NCBI RefSeq assembly: GCF_010906925.1
Contig: NZ_VTVE01000001.1
Span: 1,240,001-1,304,000, forward strand
DNA length: 64,000 nucleotides
Reading direction: 5' to 3'
Source: Pseudobutyrivibrio xylanivorans
GTDB lineage: Bacteria > Bacillota > Clostridia > Lachnospirales > Lachnospiraceae
Part shown: in pieces, positions 15,898 through 25,799 of the stretch
How positions within the stretch are numbered: position 1 is the first letter of the stretch
Layout: each line of letters opens with the position of its first letter
Position numbers and translations under genes: made by a program
The notes under the pieces: model-generated
The model's database searches: none
What the model was told of the DNA's origin: nothing
Seen by the model: the letters and a program-made list of their open reading frames with translations, nothing else

Positions 15898-17532
15898 CTA
15901 GATATAATCTCCTAAAATTGCCGTATCTCCGTGGATTGAAGATGCTCTGTAGATAAATGAAGCCACCTCTTCAACTGTCATATTCTTATCAAACCAGTTT
16001 GAATAATAGCCTCTAGTTGTATCAAATACAGATGTATCGATACTGCTGTTAGCTGCAAAAAGAACTAAAATTCCTGCATCATTTAGATGTCTAATCACAC
16101 CCTTTACTCCGTGAGAGCTATCTGGCGCGTACAAATATGTATGGCGTCCCTGATTAGATAATTCTCTTTCAACCTTTTTAACAAACTCTAAATCAAATCC
16201 ATCTTCAGAAAGAGGAATCTCCACAGTGATAGCCCTCTGGCCCTTCCACTGACTTCTAGTCTCTCTGTCGATTTCTGTAACTGTATTAGCATTGTCTGAC
16301 TTGTAAAGCTGTGTAACTACACCACAGGCAGATGTCATATTAGAAACTCTATCAATGAGGATAAGCTCACCTAGAGTCCTATGCTTTTTAAATACGTCAA
16401 TTACGATGCTGTCCGCTAGCTTCAGCTCACATACAGCAATCTCATTTTTATTTAAAGAGCTAACCTCTCTCTTTTCACCAGTATTAACATCTATAGCATA
16501 TCTAATGCTTGTCACTACACCTGGAATAAGCTTTGTGCCAAGCTTTACAAAGAAGTTCTTGCCAAGCTCCAGCCTCTCATCATCCATCCATAGAAGTGTT
16601 ACTTCAAATGATGTGGCAACCTGAAGGGCTGTATCCTTTGTAAGGACACAGCCTCTTGATACATCAACCTCTCTATCAAGCTGGATGGTAACAGGCTGAC
16701 CTATAGCTGCCTCATCTACTGTCTTATTTAAAAGATGAATACTTTTTACATTGGCCTTTTCGTTGCTAGGTAAAACAGTGATTTCATCTCCCACATTTAC
16801 ACTGCCAGCTTCAATCTGTCCCTGAAATCCTCTAAATGTATGGTTTGGACGGCACACTCTTTGAACAGGTAGGTAAAAGCCTTCTTCTTTTTCCTCATCG
16901 ATAGGTACTGTCTCAAGATAGTCTAAAAGTACAGGTCCCTCGTACCAAGGAATATTACCTGAAGCCTCTGTAACATTGTCACCTTCTGTAGCAGAAACTG
17001 GGATTACAACAACATTAGAAAGTCCAAGCTCATCTACAAGCTCATTAATCTGATCTGTGATCTCATCAAAACGCTCCTTGCTGTATCCAACCAAATCCAT
17101 TTTGTTTACCGCAAATACGAAGTGCTTGATACCCATTAGTGAACAGATTCTAGCATGGCGCTTTGTCTGCACAAGCACTCCCTGCTTTGCATCAATAAGA
17201 ATAATTGCAAGGTCAGCAAATGATGCTCCTACAGCCATGTTTCTTGTATATTCCTCATGGCCTGGTGTATCTGCAACAATAAAGCTTCGCTTATCAGTTG
17301 TAAAATATCTATATGCCACGTCAATTGTAATGCCCTGCTCACGCTCTGCCATAAGACCATCAAGCAAAAGTGAATAGTCAATTTTGCCTTCGCGGCTTCC
17401 TACTTTTGAATCAAGTTCAAGGGCCTTCTCCTGATCAGCATATAAAAGCTTAGAATCATATAAAATATGACCGATAAGTGTTGATTTTCCATCATCAACA
17501 CTACCGCAAGTAATAAATTTAAGTAATTGCAT
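15898..17532 (-). CDS. cysN: Sulfate adenylyltransferase GTPase subunit with degenerate C-terminal domain
   Basis: With CysD it makes APS from sulfate and ATP, driven by GTP. GTPase motifs: GSVDDGKST at 10-18, DTPGH at 88-92 and NKMD at 143-146. EF-Tu-like domains extend to about 420. Residues 430-544 look like a worn-down APS kinase: QRAITVEIPLSEDGF sits where GLSGSGKS should be, and VERELSNQGRHTYLY and LNDAGILVLFA recall CysC, but the P-loop and DGD/RHGL motifs are absent. That fits a route through APS reductase (AprBA), which needs no PAPS. The start abuts the cysD stop. Confidence 0.92.
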   Translation of the reverse strand: MQLLKFITCGSVDDGKSTLIGHILYDSKLLYADQEKALELDSKVGSREGKIDYSLLLDGLMAEREQGITIDVAYRYFTTDKRSFIVADTPGHEEYTRNMAVGASFADLAIILIDAKQGVLVQTKRHARICSLMGIKHFVFAVNKMDLVGYSKERFDEITDQINELVDELGLSNVVVIPVSATEGDNVTEASGNIPWYEGPVLLDYLETVPIDEEKEEGFYLPVQRVCRPNHTFRGFQGQIEAGSVNVGDEITVLPSNEKANVKSIHLLNKTVDEAAIGQPVTIQLDREVDVSRGCVLTKDTALQVATSFEVTLLWMDDERLELGKNFFVKLGTKLIPGVVTSIRYAIDVNTGEKREVSSLNKNEIAVCELKLADSIVIDVFKKHRTLGELILIDRVSNMTSACGVVTQLYKSDNANTVTEIDRETRSQWKGQRAITVEIPLSEDGFDLEFVKKVERELSNQGRHTYLYAPDSSHGVKGVIRHLNDAGILVLFAANSSIDTSVFDTTRGYYSNWFDKNMTVEEVASFIYRASSIHGDTAILGDYI

Positions 17533-18438
17533 TTAGAAATAACCCTCCCTTTTTCTTCTTTCCATTGAGCCTGCTGCCTCGTTGTCAATTACACGAGTAG
17601 TACGCTCACTTGAGATGGCACTTAATGTCTCATCGATAATCTCATCAAGTGTGTCTGCATCAGATTCAACGCCACCGGTAAGGGGATAACATCCAAGTGT
17701 TCTAAATCTCACCTTTTTATTTACAATCTCCTCACCTGGTAAAAGTCTATCCTTCAATCTGTCGTCATCTACCATGATGATATTGCCATCCCTGTAAATA
17801 ACAGGGCGTTCCTTTGCAAAATAAAGGGAAGGAATCTCGATATTTTCTCTTTTGATATACTGCCAAATATCTTTCTCTGTCCAGTTTGAAAGTGGGAAAA
17901 CTCTTACCTCTTCGCCCTTAAATAGCTTTGTGTTGTAGAGCTTCCACATTTCCGGACGCTGATTTTTGGGATCCCAAGCATGCTCAGTATTTCTAAATGA
18001 GAAGATTCTCTCCTTGGCTCTGGATTTCTCCTCGTCTCGACGTCCACCGCCAAATGCTGCAGTAAATCCGTATTTATCAAGAGCCTGCTTAAGAGCCTGA
18101 GTCTTCATAATATCCGTATATGCGCTACCATGGTCAAAAGGATTAATACCAGCCTTCACACCTTCTTCGTTAATGTATTCAAGCATGTTAAGACCGTATT
18201 TTTCTGCTACATGGTCTCTGAATTCAATCATTTCTTTAAATTTCCATGTAGTGTTTACATGCAAAAATGGAAATGGTGGCTTTTCAGGATAAAATGCCTT
18301 AAGAGCCAAATGAAGCATAACCGAACTGTCCTTGCCAATCGAGTAAAGCATAACTGGCTTTTCACATTCAGCCGCAACTTCCCTTATGATATAAATTGCT
18401 TCTGCTTCTAGTTTGTCTAAATGTGTCAAATTGCTCAT
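17533..18438 (-). CDS. cysD: Sulfate adenylyltransferase subunit 2
   Basis: PAPS-reductase-like ATP pyrophosphatase, 301 residues. The PP-motif is [10 protein letters not shown] at 33-42, with [14 protein letters not shown] near 140 and [11 protein letters not shown] near 240. It forms the ATP sulfurylase with CysN. The ATG at 18438 follows AGAGAGGATTAAC; a longer frame would overlap aprB. The order aprA, aprB, cysD, cysN gives sulfate activation and APS reduction on one transcript behind the sulfate importer. Confidence 0.94.
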   Translation of the reverse strand: MSNLTHLDKLEAEAIYIIREVAAECEKPVMLYSIGKDSSVMLHLALKAFYPEKPPFPFLHVNTTWKFKEMIEFRDHVAEKYGLNMLEYINEEGVKAGINPFDHGSAYTDIMKTQALKQALDKYGFTAAFGGGRRDEEKSRAKERIFSFRNTEHAWDPKNQRPEMWKLYNTKLFKGEEVRVFPLSNWTEKDIWQYIKRENIEIPSLYFAKERPVIYRDGNIIMVDDDRLKDRLLPGEEIVNKKVRFRTLGCYPLTGGVESDADTLDEIIDETLSAISSERTTRVIDNEAAGSMERRKREGYF

Positions 18439-18451
18439 GTTAATCCTCTCT

Positions 18452-18763
18452 TTAATACTTATTTGATTCAAGGGAATTGATATCTATTGTCCTTATTTCC
18501 TTTTCCCCTTTAGAAAAAATCCAATGCTTAATTGGCCCCTCTTCTTTAAAGGTAAGAATTGTACCTCGTCCACCCACATCTGCACCTAAGAAAAACTCAA
18601 TAGCCTGTGCCTTGCATTCCTTAAGACATGATGTGCAACCCCAGCAGTCTCTCTCCCTTTTTATAAAAGCTTTTTTATTATCTAGCTTTATTAGATTTCC
18701 AGGACATGCCTCTATACATTTCCTACAGCCAATACATTTATCCTGATTTATTTTGATACTCAA
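18452..18763 (-). CDS. aprB: APS reductase beta subunit-like ferredoxin
   Basis: Electron-transfer subunit of 103 residues with two [4Fe-4S] motifs: C10, C13, C16, C20 and C40, C43, C46, C50. A short C-terminal part ([12 protein letters not shown], then IKHWIF) packs on AprA in known complexes. The ATG overlaps the aprA stop by 4 bp. It is shorter than AprB of sulfate reducers, and no qmo genes are near, so an assimilatory role is likely. The physiological electron donor is unknown. Confidence 0.9.
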   Translation of the reverse strand: MSIKINQDKCIGCRKCIEACPGNLIKLDNKKAFIKRERDCWGCTSCLKECKAQAIEFFLGADVGGRGTILTFKEEGPIKHWIFSKGEKEIRTIDINSLESNKY

Positions 18764-20490
18764 AGAACCACACCTCCTGCATAGTTAATACTGTTATCCT
18801 CATTAAAGGTAAACTTAAGTGGCTTGTATTCATCTACCACAAGAGGTCGTTTTATGATTTTAATTCCGTCAGCTTCTTTAATCGAATTAATATATAGCCT
18901 GTAGTTATCGTCTTCATTTTCATGAGTCATATTTTCTGCAAAGCTATGCCATCTTGTCTCTTTTCTGGCGTGCAAATGCTCAATCAAAGATAGGCATACA
19001 ATCAGCCTGTCCCTTAATTCGTATATCTGAAGTAGCTCATCAGCATCATTTGCTCTAAGCTTTTCAAATACTTCAAAGAGACCTAGGATAAGCTTTCTTG
19101 CTATGACAAGACCTGTGTCATTGAACTGATAATGCTTTGATATACCTCCTGCATATTCATCCATTATCTTTTGCATAGCTTCCTCAACCTGCTCGATTGA
19201 GATATCAGAATCTGCGTTGTTAAGGTGCTTGTTGTAGTTGTTAATGATAGCTTCATATGAGGTATCTAAAGCTGCACCATTATCATCATCTAACAATTTA
19301 AGAATGCCCTCAGCTGCTATCTTTCCTTCTACAAGTGCCCCTGTAACATACTTTTGAGGTGCGCCTCCTGCCACATCACCAGCTGCATAAAGTCCCTTAA
19401 CAGTTGTGGCTCTGTCATCATCAATCCAGTAGCCGCTTGCTGTATGACCGCCAACAATGTATGGCTCAGTGCCTTCTATTTCTACATTTTGCTCAGCTGG
19501 GCCCTGACCACCTTCTATCCATTTAAGTGTCTGAGAAGGAGCCATATTCAGGTATGCCTTGTATAAATCCTCCTGCTGCTCATTTGAAATCTCATCAGTT
19601 TTTAAATAGCAAGGTCCACGACCTTCCATGTTTTCCACAGTGGTACCATAGACTCTCTCGCATGTAGCCACACCGTATTTAGTCTCATATATCTGGCCTA
19701 CACCATTCATCTGCTTTGCTCTAACGCCCTGAGCGATTGTGCCAGTTGGTGCTATAGTATCCTTGCATCTAAGGGCAATAAAGCGCATCTCAAGTGTGGT
19801 CATTTCTGCGCCTGCGTTAATACCCATGGCGTATCCCGCCCCAGTGTTAAATGGTGGATACCACATCTTATGTCTAGAAAAGCCAGGATTATTTGGTCTG
19901 TATAAACCAGCGGCGCCACCTGTTGCCATCAAAACTGCCTTAGCCTTAATCACATAGGCCTTCTCATCATTTACATCAAATCCAACAGCACCAAGAACTC
20001 TATTTTCCTTTACCAGCAAATCAGTGATATTGATATGATTAAGTATGCTGACATTTTTTGCATCCTTTGCCATCTTAGCAAGTATAGGCTTAATGTTTTC
20101 TCCGTTTATTTTTATATTTCTATTTCCTCTGGTAACATAGTCACCATTCTCATCCTTGAGAATTACAAGTCCGTTATCCTCAAGAGTTTTGGTGGCCTCA
20201 TTAAGTCCTTCTGAAATAGATAAAAGCAAATCTTCTCTGACTATTCCCTTTGCGTCATTCTTGCAGTAGTCCACATAATCCTGTGGCACTCGCCCCTTAG
20301 TAATGTATGCATTAATTGCATTTACACCTGCAGCAAGACAACCACTGCGCTTGATATTTGCCTTTTCAGCAATAAGTACCTTATATTTGCCATTCTGACC
20401 TAGAATATAGGCACCATAGCAGCCTGCAGTACCTCCGCCGATTATAAGTACATCAGTATTTAATTCTTCTACTGTAATTTTTTTACCCAT
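18760..20490 (-). CDS. aprA: Adenylylsulfate reductase alpha subunit, assimilatory type
   Basis: FAD enzyme of 576 residues that reduces APS to sulfite and AMP. The FAD motif is VLIIGGGTAGCYGA at 14-27; GGAAGLYRPNNPG near 194-206 and GLYAAGDVAGGAPQKYV near 365-381 are typical of AprA. Dissimilatory AprA is about 650 residues, so this is a compact form. It sits directly after cysA of the sulfate importer and before aprB-cysDN, which together replace the usual CysH/PAPS path. Succinate dehydrogenase-like alternatives are excluded by this context. Confidence 0.9.
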   Translation of the reverse strand: MGKKITVEELNTDVLIIGGGTAGCYGAYILGQNGKYKVLIAEKANIKRSGCLAAGVNAINAYITKGRVPQDYVDYCKNDAKGIVREDLLLSISEGLNEATKTLEDNGLVILKDENGDYVTRGNRNIKINGENIKPILAKMAKDAKNVSILNHINITDLLVKENRVLGAVGFDVNDEKAYVIKAKAVLMATGGAAGLYRPNNPGFSRHKMWYPPFNTGAGYAMGINAGAEMTTLEMRFIALRCKDTIAPTGTIAQGVRAKQMNGVGQIYETKYGVATCERVYGTTVENMEGRGPCYLKTDEISNEQQEDLYKAYLNMAPSQTLKWIEGGQGPAEQNVEIEGTEPYIVGGHTASGYWIDDDRATTVKGLYAAGDVAGGAPQKYVTGALVEGKIAAEGILKLLDDDNGAALDTSYEAIINNYNKHLNNADSDISIEQVEEAMQKIMDEYAGGISKHYQFNDTGLVIARKLILGLFEVFEKLRANDADELLQIYELRDRLIVCLSLIEHLHARKETRWHSFAENMTHENEDDNYRLYINSIKEADGIKIIKRPLVVDEYKPLKFTFNEDNSINYAGGVVL

Positions 20491-20501
20491 TAAAACTCCT
20501 A

Positions 20502-21563
20502 TTAAATAACAATTGCTTCCTCTGCAATTGAACTGTTAATTAAAAGAGAGACTTCGTCATTTGTAACTACATACAATCTGTATATGAATACAAAAACTTC
20601 CTCTCCAATTTCCACAGCAGGATCATTAATGCTTCTAATAGCAGAAATGAGATTGCCATGAATTCTTGTTTTTACCTCCAGATTGCTTCCTCTGAAAATA
20701 ATGTCTTCAACAATAGCTTCCTCTGCAGATTTTTCAAACTGAAGACTTTCGCCTTTTTTGAAAATGCTTACAAATTCTGGTCTGATAAAAGATGTCTGAC
20801 TCTCATCTTCCTTTTCAAAGCACTTGAATTCATCGAAGTTTTGTACCTCAGTTGACTGTCCAATGAACTGGGCTACAAATGGTGTAGCTGGATTCTTATA
20901 AAGCTCCTGAGGTGTGCCAGTCTGCTCAACTCTACCCTGATTTGTAACTATGATCTCATCAGCTACTTCTATGGCTTCATCCTGATCATGGGTTACAAAA
21001 ATACTTGTTATGTTAAGCTTTGTAATCATCTGTCTAAGCCATGAACGAAGCTCTAGTCTTACCTTTGCATCGATTGCTGCAAAAGGCTCATCCAAAAGCA
21101 ATATTTGAGGATTAGGGGCAAGAGCTCTGGCAAATGCCACTCTCTGTCTCTGACCACCAGAAAGCTGACTTGGAAATCTTTTTTCAAGTCCAGAACAACC
21201 GATTAAGTCTAGCAATTCTGTTACTCGCTCTTTTATCTCATTTTCTGGAGTCTTTTTAACCCTAAGACCAAATGCGATATTGTCATATACAGTCATGTAT
21301 CTAAAAAGTGCGTAGCTTTGGAATACGAAACCTATTCCTCGCTCACTTCCTGGAACATCATTGACCACTTTCCCATCGATAACTATTTCTCCTGAATCAG
21401 GATTCTCAAGACCAGCAATCATTCTAAGGATTGTTGTCTTTCCACTTCCTGATGGGCCAAGCAATGCTACAAGCTTGCCCTTTTCGATAGAAATATTAAT
21501 ATCCTTTGAAGCATGAAATCTTTTAAAATGCTTATTTATATCATAAAGCTCTACGTATGCCAT
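20502..21563 (-). CDS. cysA: Sulfate ABC transporter ATP-binding protein
   Basis: ATPase of 353 residues for sulfate or thiosulfate import. Walker A GPSGSGKTT at 36-44, signature LSGGQRQRV, Walker B ILLLDEPFAAID, and His in VTHDQDEA. The Q-loop reads FQSYALFRYMTVYDN. Residues 240-353 form the regulatory TOBE-like part seen in CysA. It follows cysW with a 14-bp gap. A close homologue lies at 37345 in another operon, but that one pairs with a taurine-type permease. Confidence 0.93.
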   Translation of the reverse strand: MAYVELYDINKHFKRFHASKDINISIEKGKLVALLGPSGSGKTTILRMIAGLENPDSGEIVIDGKVVNDVPGSERGIGFVFQSYALFRYMTVYDNIAFGLRVKKTPENEIKERVTELLDLIGCSGLEKRFPSQLSGGQRQRVAFARALAPNPQILLLDEPFAAIDAKVRLELRSWLRQMITKLNITSIFVTHDQDEAIEVADEIIVTNQGRVEQTGTPQELYKNPATPFVAQFIGQSTEVQNFDEFKCFEKEDESQTSFIRPEFVSIFKKGESLQFEKSAEEAIVEDIIFRGSNLEVKTRIHGNLISAIRSINDPAVEIGEEVFVFIYRLYVVTNDEVSLLINSSIAEEAIVI

Positions 21564-21577
21564 AATTTATCCACCCT

Positions 21578-22408
21578 TTACTTATTTAAATCCAACTCCT
21601 TCTTGCCTTTCTTTTCAATTACAAGACGAAGTATCAATACAACAATTGCCAGTACAACTAAAATTGAAGAAGCTGCAAAAGCTCCTGTGAAATCATATCC
21701 CTGATACAAAAGCTCAATGTACAGTGGAAGTGTGTTGGTCTTGCCTCTCAAGTGTCCTGAGAGAACAGATACTGCACCAAACTCTCCCATGGCTCTTGCC
21801 GTACAAAGAACCACGCCATATAGTAGCGCCCACTTAATATGAGGAAATGTTACTTTCTTGAAAATATGAAAAGTACCTGCTCCCATTAATGCAGCTGCCT
21901 CCTCCTCATCACTTCCCTGGGCTGTGAGAACCGGAATCAGCTCGCGAGAAATAAATGGGAAAGTAACAAATATTGTTGCAAGGACAATACCAGGAACCGC
22001 AAATATAATCTGTATTCCATAGGAGTCCAAAATCGGATATAAGAAACTCTGTCTTCCAAATGTAAGAACGTATATAAGACCTGCTATAATCGGAGATACG
22101 GTTACAGGCAAATCAATAAATGTGGATAAAAGCTTCTTTCCTTTAAATGCATATTTTGTTATAAGCCATGCCGCAGCAATACCAAAAAGTGTATTGATTA
22201 CAACAGCAAAAAGTGTAGCCTCCAAAGTAAGTAATGCTGCCTTAATTGCATATTCATCAGTAACCGCATTTATATATTCAGAGATTCCATATCTAAATGC
22301 TGTTACCAAAATATAGATTAGAGGCAAAATCAAAAATATACCTAAAAACAGAAAGCTTATAATGATTAAAATTGTTTTTAGTGCTTTGTTTTCTTTTCTA
22401 AGCTCCAT
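21578..22408 (-). CDS. cysW: Sulfate ABC transporter permease CysW
   Basis: Membrane permease of 276 residues, six predicted hydrophobic segments. DLPVTVSPIIAGLIYVL and MGEFGAVSVLSGHLRG are diagnostic of CysW. The EAA loop is near residues 190-210 (EEAAALMGAGTFHIFKKVTFP). It pairs with CysT encoded 12 bp upstream and CysA downstream. No unusual residues noticed. Confidence 0.94.
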   Translation of the reverse strand: MELRKENKALKTILIIISFLFLGIFLILPLIYILVTAFRYGISEYINAVTDEYAIKAALLTLEATLFAVVINTLFGIAAAWLITKYAFKGKKLLSTFIDLPVTVSPIIAGLIYVLTFGRQSFLYPILDSYGIQIIFAVPGIVLATIFVTFPFISRELIPVLTAQGSDEEEAAALMGAGTFHIFKKVTFPHIKWALLYGVVLCTARAMGEFGAVSVLSGHLRGKTNTLPLYIELLYQGYDFTGAFAASSILVVLAIVVLILRLVIEKKGKKELDLNK

Positions 22409-22419
22409 TTCTTCACCTC

Positions 22420-23253
22420 CTATGCAAGTCCATTAACTCTTCTTGAAACAATGCTTTGGACTATGGCATTTACCGATAGAATAACCACCGCTATAGCAAG
22501 CATTACAAGAGCTATTGATGTAGCTGCTGAATAATCATATTCCTGTAGCTCTGACATAATGAGAAGTGGTGCTATCTCGGTTTCATAAGGAGTATTTCCT
22601 GCTATAAATACAACACTTCCGTACTCCCCAATACTTCTCGCAAATGCAAGTGTAAATCCCGAAATAATTGCTGGTAGTATTTCAGGGAAAATAACCTTAA
22701 AAAAAGTAGTTCTAGAATTGGCACCAAGAATAAATGCTGCCTCCTCATATTGAATATCAATTTTTTCTAATACCGGCTGCACGCTTCGCACTACAAATGG
22801 TATTCCTATAAAAATAAGGGCTATTGTAATACCTATTCTTGTGTAGGCAATCTTTACTCCAAATAGCTTGTATAATATACTTCCCACCCAGCCATTAGTG
22901 GTTGTAAGGTGAGTCAGAGAAATACCTGCTACCGCTGTTGGCAAAGCAAATGGAAGTTCAATTATTCCATCAATAAATTTCTTGCCCTTGAAGTCATATC
23001 GCACTAAAACAAATGCCAATATAAGTCCCATTACAACATTTATTAGCGATGCTATAAAAGCAGTGGAAATACTTACAAAATATCCAGATAGCACCCTGGG
23101 TCTTGTTACCGTATATACGAATTCCGAAAAACTCAACTTTGCAGAAAAGACTACAAGTGAACAAAGTGGAATCAACACTACAATGCTAAGTATTGTTATC
23201 GTTATTCCTAATGAAATTCCAAAACCCGGTATTACACTTTTTCTCTTTTTCAT
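22420..23253 (-). CDS. cysT: Sulfate ABC transporter permease CysT
   Basis: Membrane permease of 277 residues. LPFALPTAVAGISLT and SIGEYGSVVFIAGN are CysT/CysU signatures, and the EAA loop reads YEEAAFILGANSRTTFFKVIFP. Six hydrophobic segments are visible. It lies 63 bp after the sulfate-binding protein gene in the operon sbp-cysT-cysW-cysA-aprA-aprB-cysD-cysN. Confidence 0.94.
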   Translation of the reverse strand: MKKRKSVIPGFGISLGITITILSIVVLIPLCSLVVFSAKLSFSEFVYTVTRPRVLSGYFVSISTAFIASLINVVMGLILAFVLVRYDFKGKKFIDGIIELPFALPTAVAGISLTHLTTTNGWVGSILYKLFGVKIAYTRIGITIALIFIGIPFVVRSVQPVLEKIDIQYEEAAFILGANSRTTFFKVIFPEILPAIISGFTLAFARSIGEYGSVVFIAGNTPYETEIAPLLIMSELQEYDYSAATSIALVMLAIAVVILSVNAIVQSIVSRRVNGLA

Positions 23254-23315
23254 TCTTCTAGTCCTCTCTACAAAATTTTGGAATGGGGATTTCCCATTCC
23301 AAAATGTTTTACTGT

Positions 23316-24395
23316 TTACTGTTCATAAATGCTGTCGAAGTTAGCTCCGTCAGCGAAATGATCTGCTCTAGCCTTAGCCCAACCACCAAAGTGGTTGATA
23401 TCTGTAAGTGAAATGTTGTCATTAATCCACTTACCATCAGCAGGAACCTCTGTAATAGTATTTGATGAATCAGATGATACATACTTGTCATAGATTGATT
23501 TTGTGCTAGGTCTGTAGTAATTCTGTGCCTCAATCTCCTGAGCCTCATCTGAGTACAAGTAGCTTAAATACTCTTTTGCAACATCCTCAGTTCCATGCTT
23601 CTTAGCAACTTCATCAACTACTGCAACAGTTGGCTGGCAAAGAATAGATACTGAAGGAACTACGATTTCATACTCTCCTGGATATTCCTGAAGTGAAAGG
23701 AATGCCTCATTCTCCCATGCAATAAGTACATCACCCTGCTTATTCTCAACAAATGATGTTGTTGCACCTCTTGCTCCTGAATCAAGTACTACTACATTGG
23801 CATAAAGCTGCTTGATAGAATCAAGGATTTCCTCTTCGCTCTGACCCTGCTGCTCAAAATAGTACCAAGCTGCAAGGTAGTTCCACATAGCACCACCTGA
23901 TGTCTTTGGATTTGGAGTAATAACTCCTACATCACTTCTAATCAAATCATCCCAGTCATAAATCTCCTTTGGATTTCCAGAACGAACTAAGAATACGATT
24001 GTTGATGTGTAAGGTGAGCTATCTACATCAAACTCAGATGTGAATCCATCATCAATAAGTCCTGCATCAGCTACTACCTGAACATCTCCCTCAAGTGCAA
24101 GTGTAACAACATCTGCCTCAAGTCCATTTGCTACCTCAAGTGCCTGCTTACCTGAACCACCGTGTGACTGTGTGATTTCAACTTTCTGTCCAAACTCTTC
24201 TTCATAGTGCTTTGCAAATAACTCATTGTATGATGCATAAAGCTCTCTTGTTGGATCGTAGGAAACATTTGTTAATTCAATAACTCCATTTGAAGAACTT
24301 CCCTCATTTTCCTTTGCAGAAGATGTTTTACCACAACCAGTAACCACCGATGCCGCAAGTGTTAAGACTAACCCTAGTGTAATTACTTTCTTCAT
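23316..24395 (-). CDS. sbp: Sulfate-binding lipoprotein
   Basis: Extracellular binding protein of 359 residues. Lipobox VVTGC lies about 20 residues in. SHGGSGKQA near 77, and NPKTSGGAMWNYLAAW near 180-195, are sulfate-binding signatures. Two ATGs lie close together; the second (24395) has GGAGG 8 bases before it, the first only 2, so I use the second. It is the first gene of the sulfate uptake and reduction operon, 30 bp or so after the operator. No Cys leader ORF precedes it. Confidence 0.93.
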   Translation of the reverse strand: MKKVITLGLVLTLAASVVTGCGKTSSAKENEGSSSNGVIELTNVSYDPTRELYASYNELFAKHYEEEFGQKVEITQSHGGSGKQALEVANGLEADVVTLALEGDVQVVADAGLIDDGFTSEFDVDSSPYTSTIVFLVRSGNPKEIYDWDDLIRSDVGVITPNPKTSGGAMWNYLAAWYYFEQQGQSEEEILDSIKQLYANVVVLDSGARGATTSFVENKQGDVLIAWENEAFLSLQEYPGEYEIVVPSVSILCQPTVAVVDEVAKKHGTEDVAKEYLSYLYSDEAQEIEAQNYYRPSTKSIYDKYVSSDSSNTITEVPADGKWINDNISLTDINHFGGWAKARADHFADGANFDSIYEQ

Positions 24396-24428
24396 TTCCA
24401 TTACCTCCGTTAAATATAAAACATACAT

Positions 24429-24535
24429 ACCTATTAGGTTAGTAGGTATATTAACAGAACTAATATTGCTGTACAATCCCCTACGTTCAAGGAAAAAATT
24501 AGTGCTAGTTATAGGTGAATTCTATAACTAGCACT
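24429..24535 (-). promoter_or_regulatory. Promoter and two operators of the sulfate operon
   Basis: On the minus strand -35 TTGTAC (24471-24476), 17-bp spacer, -10 TAATAT (24448-24453). Operator ACCTATTAGGTTAGTAGGT (24429-24447) is an imperfect inverted repeat over the start site. The 35-bp dyad (24501-24535) is nearly perfect, proximal half AGTGCTAGTTATAGG, and 24 bp from the -35. TTTTTT follows it, so it could also terminate hemL transcripts. Confidence 0.78.
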
Positions 24536-24541
24536 AATGCT

Positions 24542-25798
24542 TTAAATACTATTTTTAATTGCCTTTATGGTCTTGTCTAAATCGTCCTGAGAATGGGCAT
24601 CTGATACAAACATGGCTTCAAATTGGCTAGGTGCTACGTAAACGCCATTTTCAAGCATTTTCCTAAAGTATGCAGCAAACTTTTTCGTATCACATTTAAG
24701 CACATCGCTGTAAGAAGTCACTTCTCCATCAGTAAAAAATGGAGAAAGCAAAGAACCTACTCTATTAACTGTTACCCCAAGTTCCTTGTAGGTGTCTTCT
24801 AGCTTAGAAGCAAATTCGTCTATACGAATATATATGTCTTTATCATTTTTTAGTGCCTTAAGCTGCTCTATTCCAGCAGTAACTGCTATTGGATTACCTG
24901 AAAGTGTACCAGCCTGATAAACACTGCCGACAGGTGCCACCACATCCATAATCTCTGATGTGGAAACATAGGCTGCAAGTGGCATACCACCGCCTACAAT
25001 CTTGCCAAAAGTAATCATATCTGGCTGTATTCCATAGTACTCACTGGCTCCACCGTATGCCAGTCTAAATCCTGTAATTACCTCATCGAATATAAGTAAG
25101 CTGCCATTGTCTTTTGTAATCTGGCGAAGGAACTCAAGAAATCCCTCCTTAGGTGGGACAACACCCATATTAGCACTGACAGGCTCTACTATTACAGCAG
25201 CTATCTGTCCCTTATTAGCCTCAAACAACGCCTCTACCAAAGCCCTGTCGTTATAATCAGCAAGAAGTGTGGTGGCTGTATATCCCTTTGGAACACCAGC
25301 CGAATCTGGATTGGACTCAGTCAATAGTCCAGAGCCTGCGGTAACAAGAAGACCATCACTGTGGCCATGGTAATTACCTCTAAATTTGATTATCTTATCC
25401 CTTTTTGTGAAGCCTCGAGCCACTCTTATAGCACTCATAACAGCCTCTGTACCAGAATTAACAAGTCTAACCTTGTCCATAAATGGCACTGCCTCAAGGA
25501 TAAGCTTTGCAAGGACTGTCTCCTTTTCTGTAGGCGCTCCATAAGAAAGACCATTCTCACAAGCTGCCTTTACCGCATCAATCACTGGCTGATAGGCATG
25601 TCCTAATATCATAGGCCCCCATGAACATACATAGTCTATATATTCACCGCCATCTTCATCAAAGATATGGCTGCCCTTTGCATGATTTATAAATAGGGGG
25701 TTTCTATCAACAGCCCTAAATGCTCTAACAGGTGAATTGACTCCGCCTGGTATCACCATTTTTGCATCATCAAATAAAGTTTCAGATTTGTTACCCAT
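24542..25798 (-). CDS. hemL: Glutamate-1-semialdehyde aminomutase
   Basis: Converts glutamate-1-semialdehyde to 5-aminolevulinate with PLP. About 418 residues. NSGTEAVMSAIRVAR near 117-131, ITGFRLAYGGASEYYG and the PLP lysine in TFGKIVGGGMPL are all present. The ATG at 25807 overlaps the hemB stop; GAAGAGG is 9 bases before the ATG at 25798, so I prefer the shorter form. Third gene of hemA-hemB-hemL. Confidence 0.95.
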   Translation of the reverse strand: MGNKSETLFDDAKMVIPGGVNSPVRAFRAVDRNPLFINHAKGSHIFDEDGGEYIDYVCSWGPMILGHAYQPVIDAVKAACENGLSYGAPTEKETVLAKLILEAVPFMDKVRLVNSGTEAVMSAIRVARGFTKRDKIIKFRGNYHGHSDGLLVTAGSGLLTESNPDSAGVPKGYTATTLLADYNDRALVEALFEANKGQIAAVIVEPVSANMGVVPPKEGFLEFLRQITKDNGSLLIFDEVITGFRLAYGGASEYYGIQPDMITFGKIVGGGMPLAAYVSTSEIMDVVAPVGSVYQAGTLSGNPIAVTAGIEQLKALKNDKDIYIRIDEFASKLEDTYKELGVTVNRVGSLLSPFFTDGEVTSYSDVLKCDTKKFAAYFRKMLENGVYVAPSQFEAMFVSDAHSQDDLDKTIKAIKNSI

Positions 25799-25799
25799 C

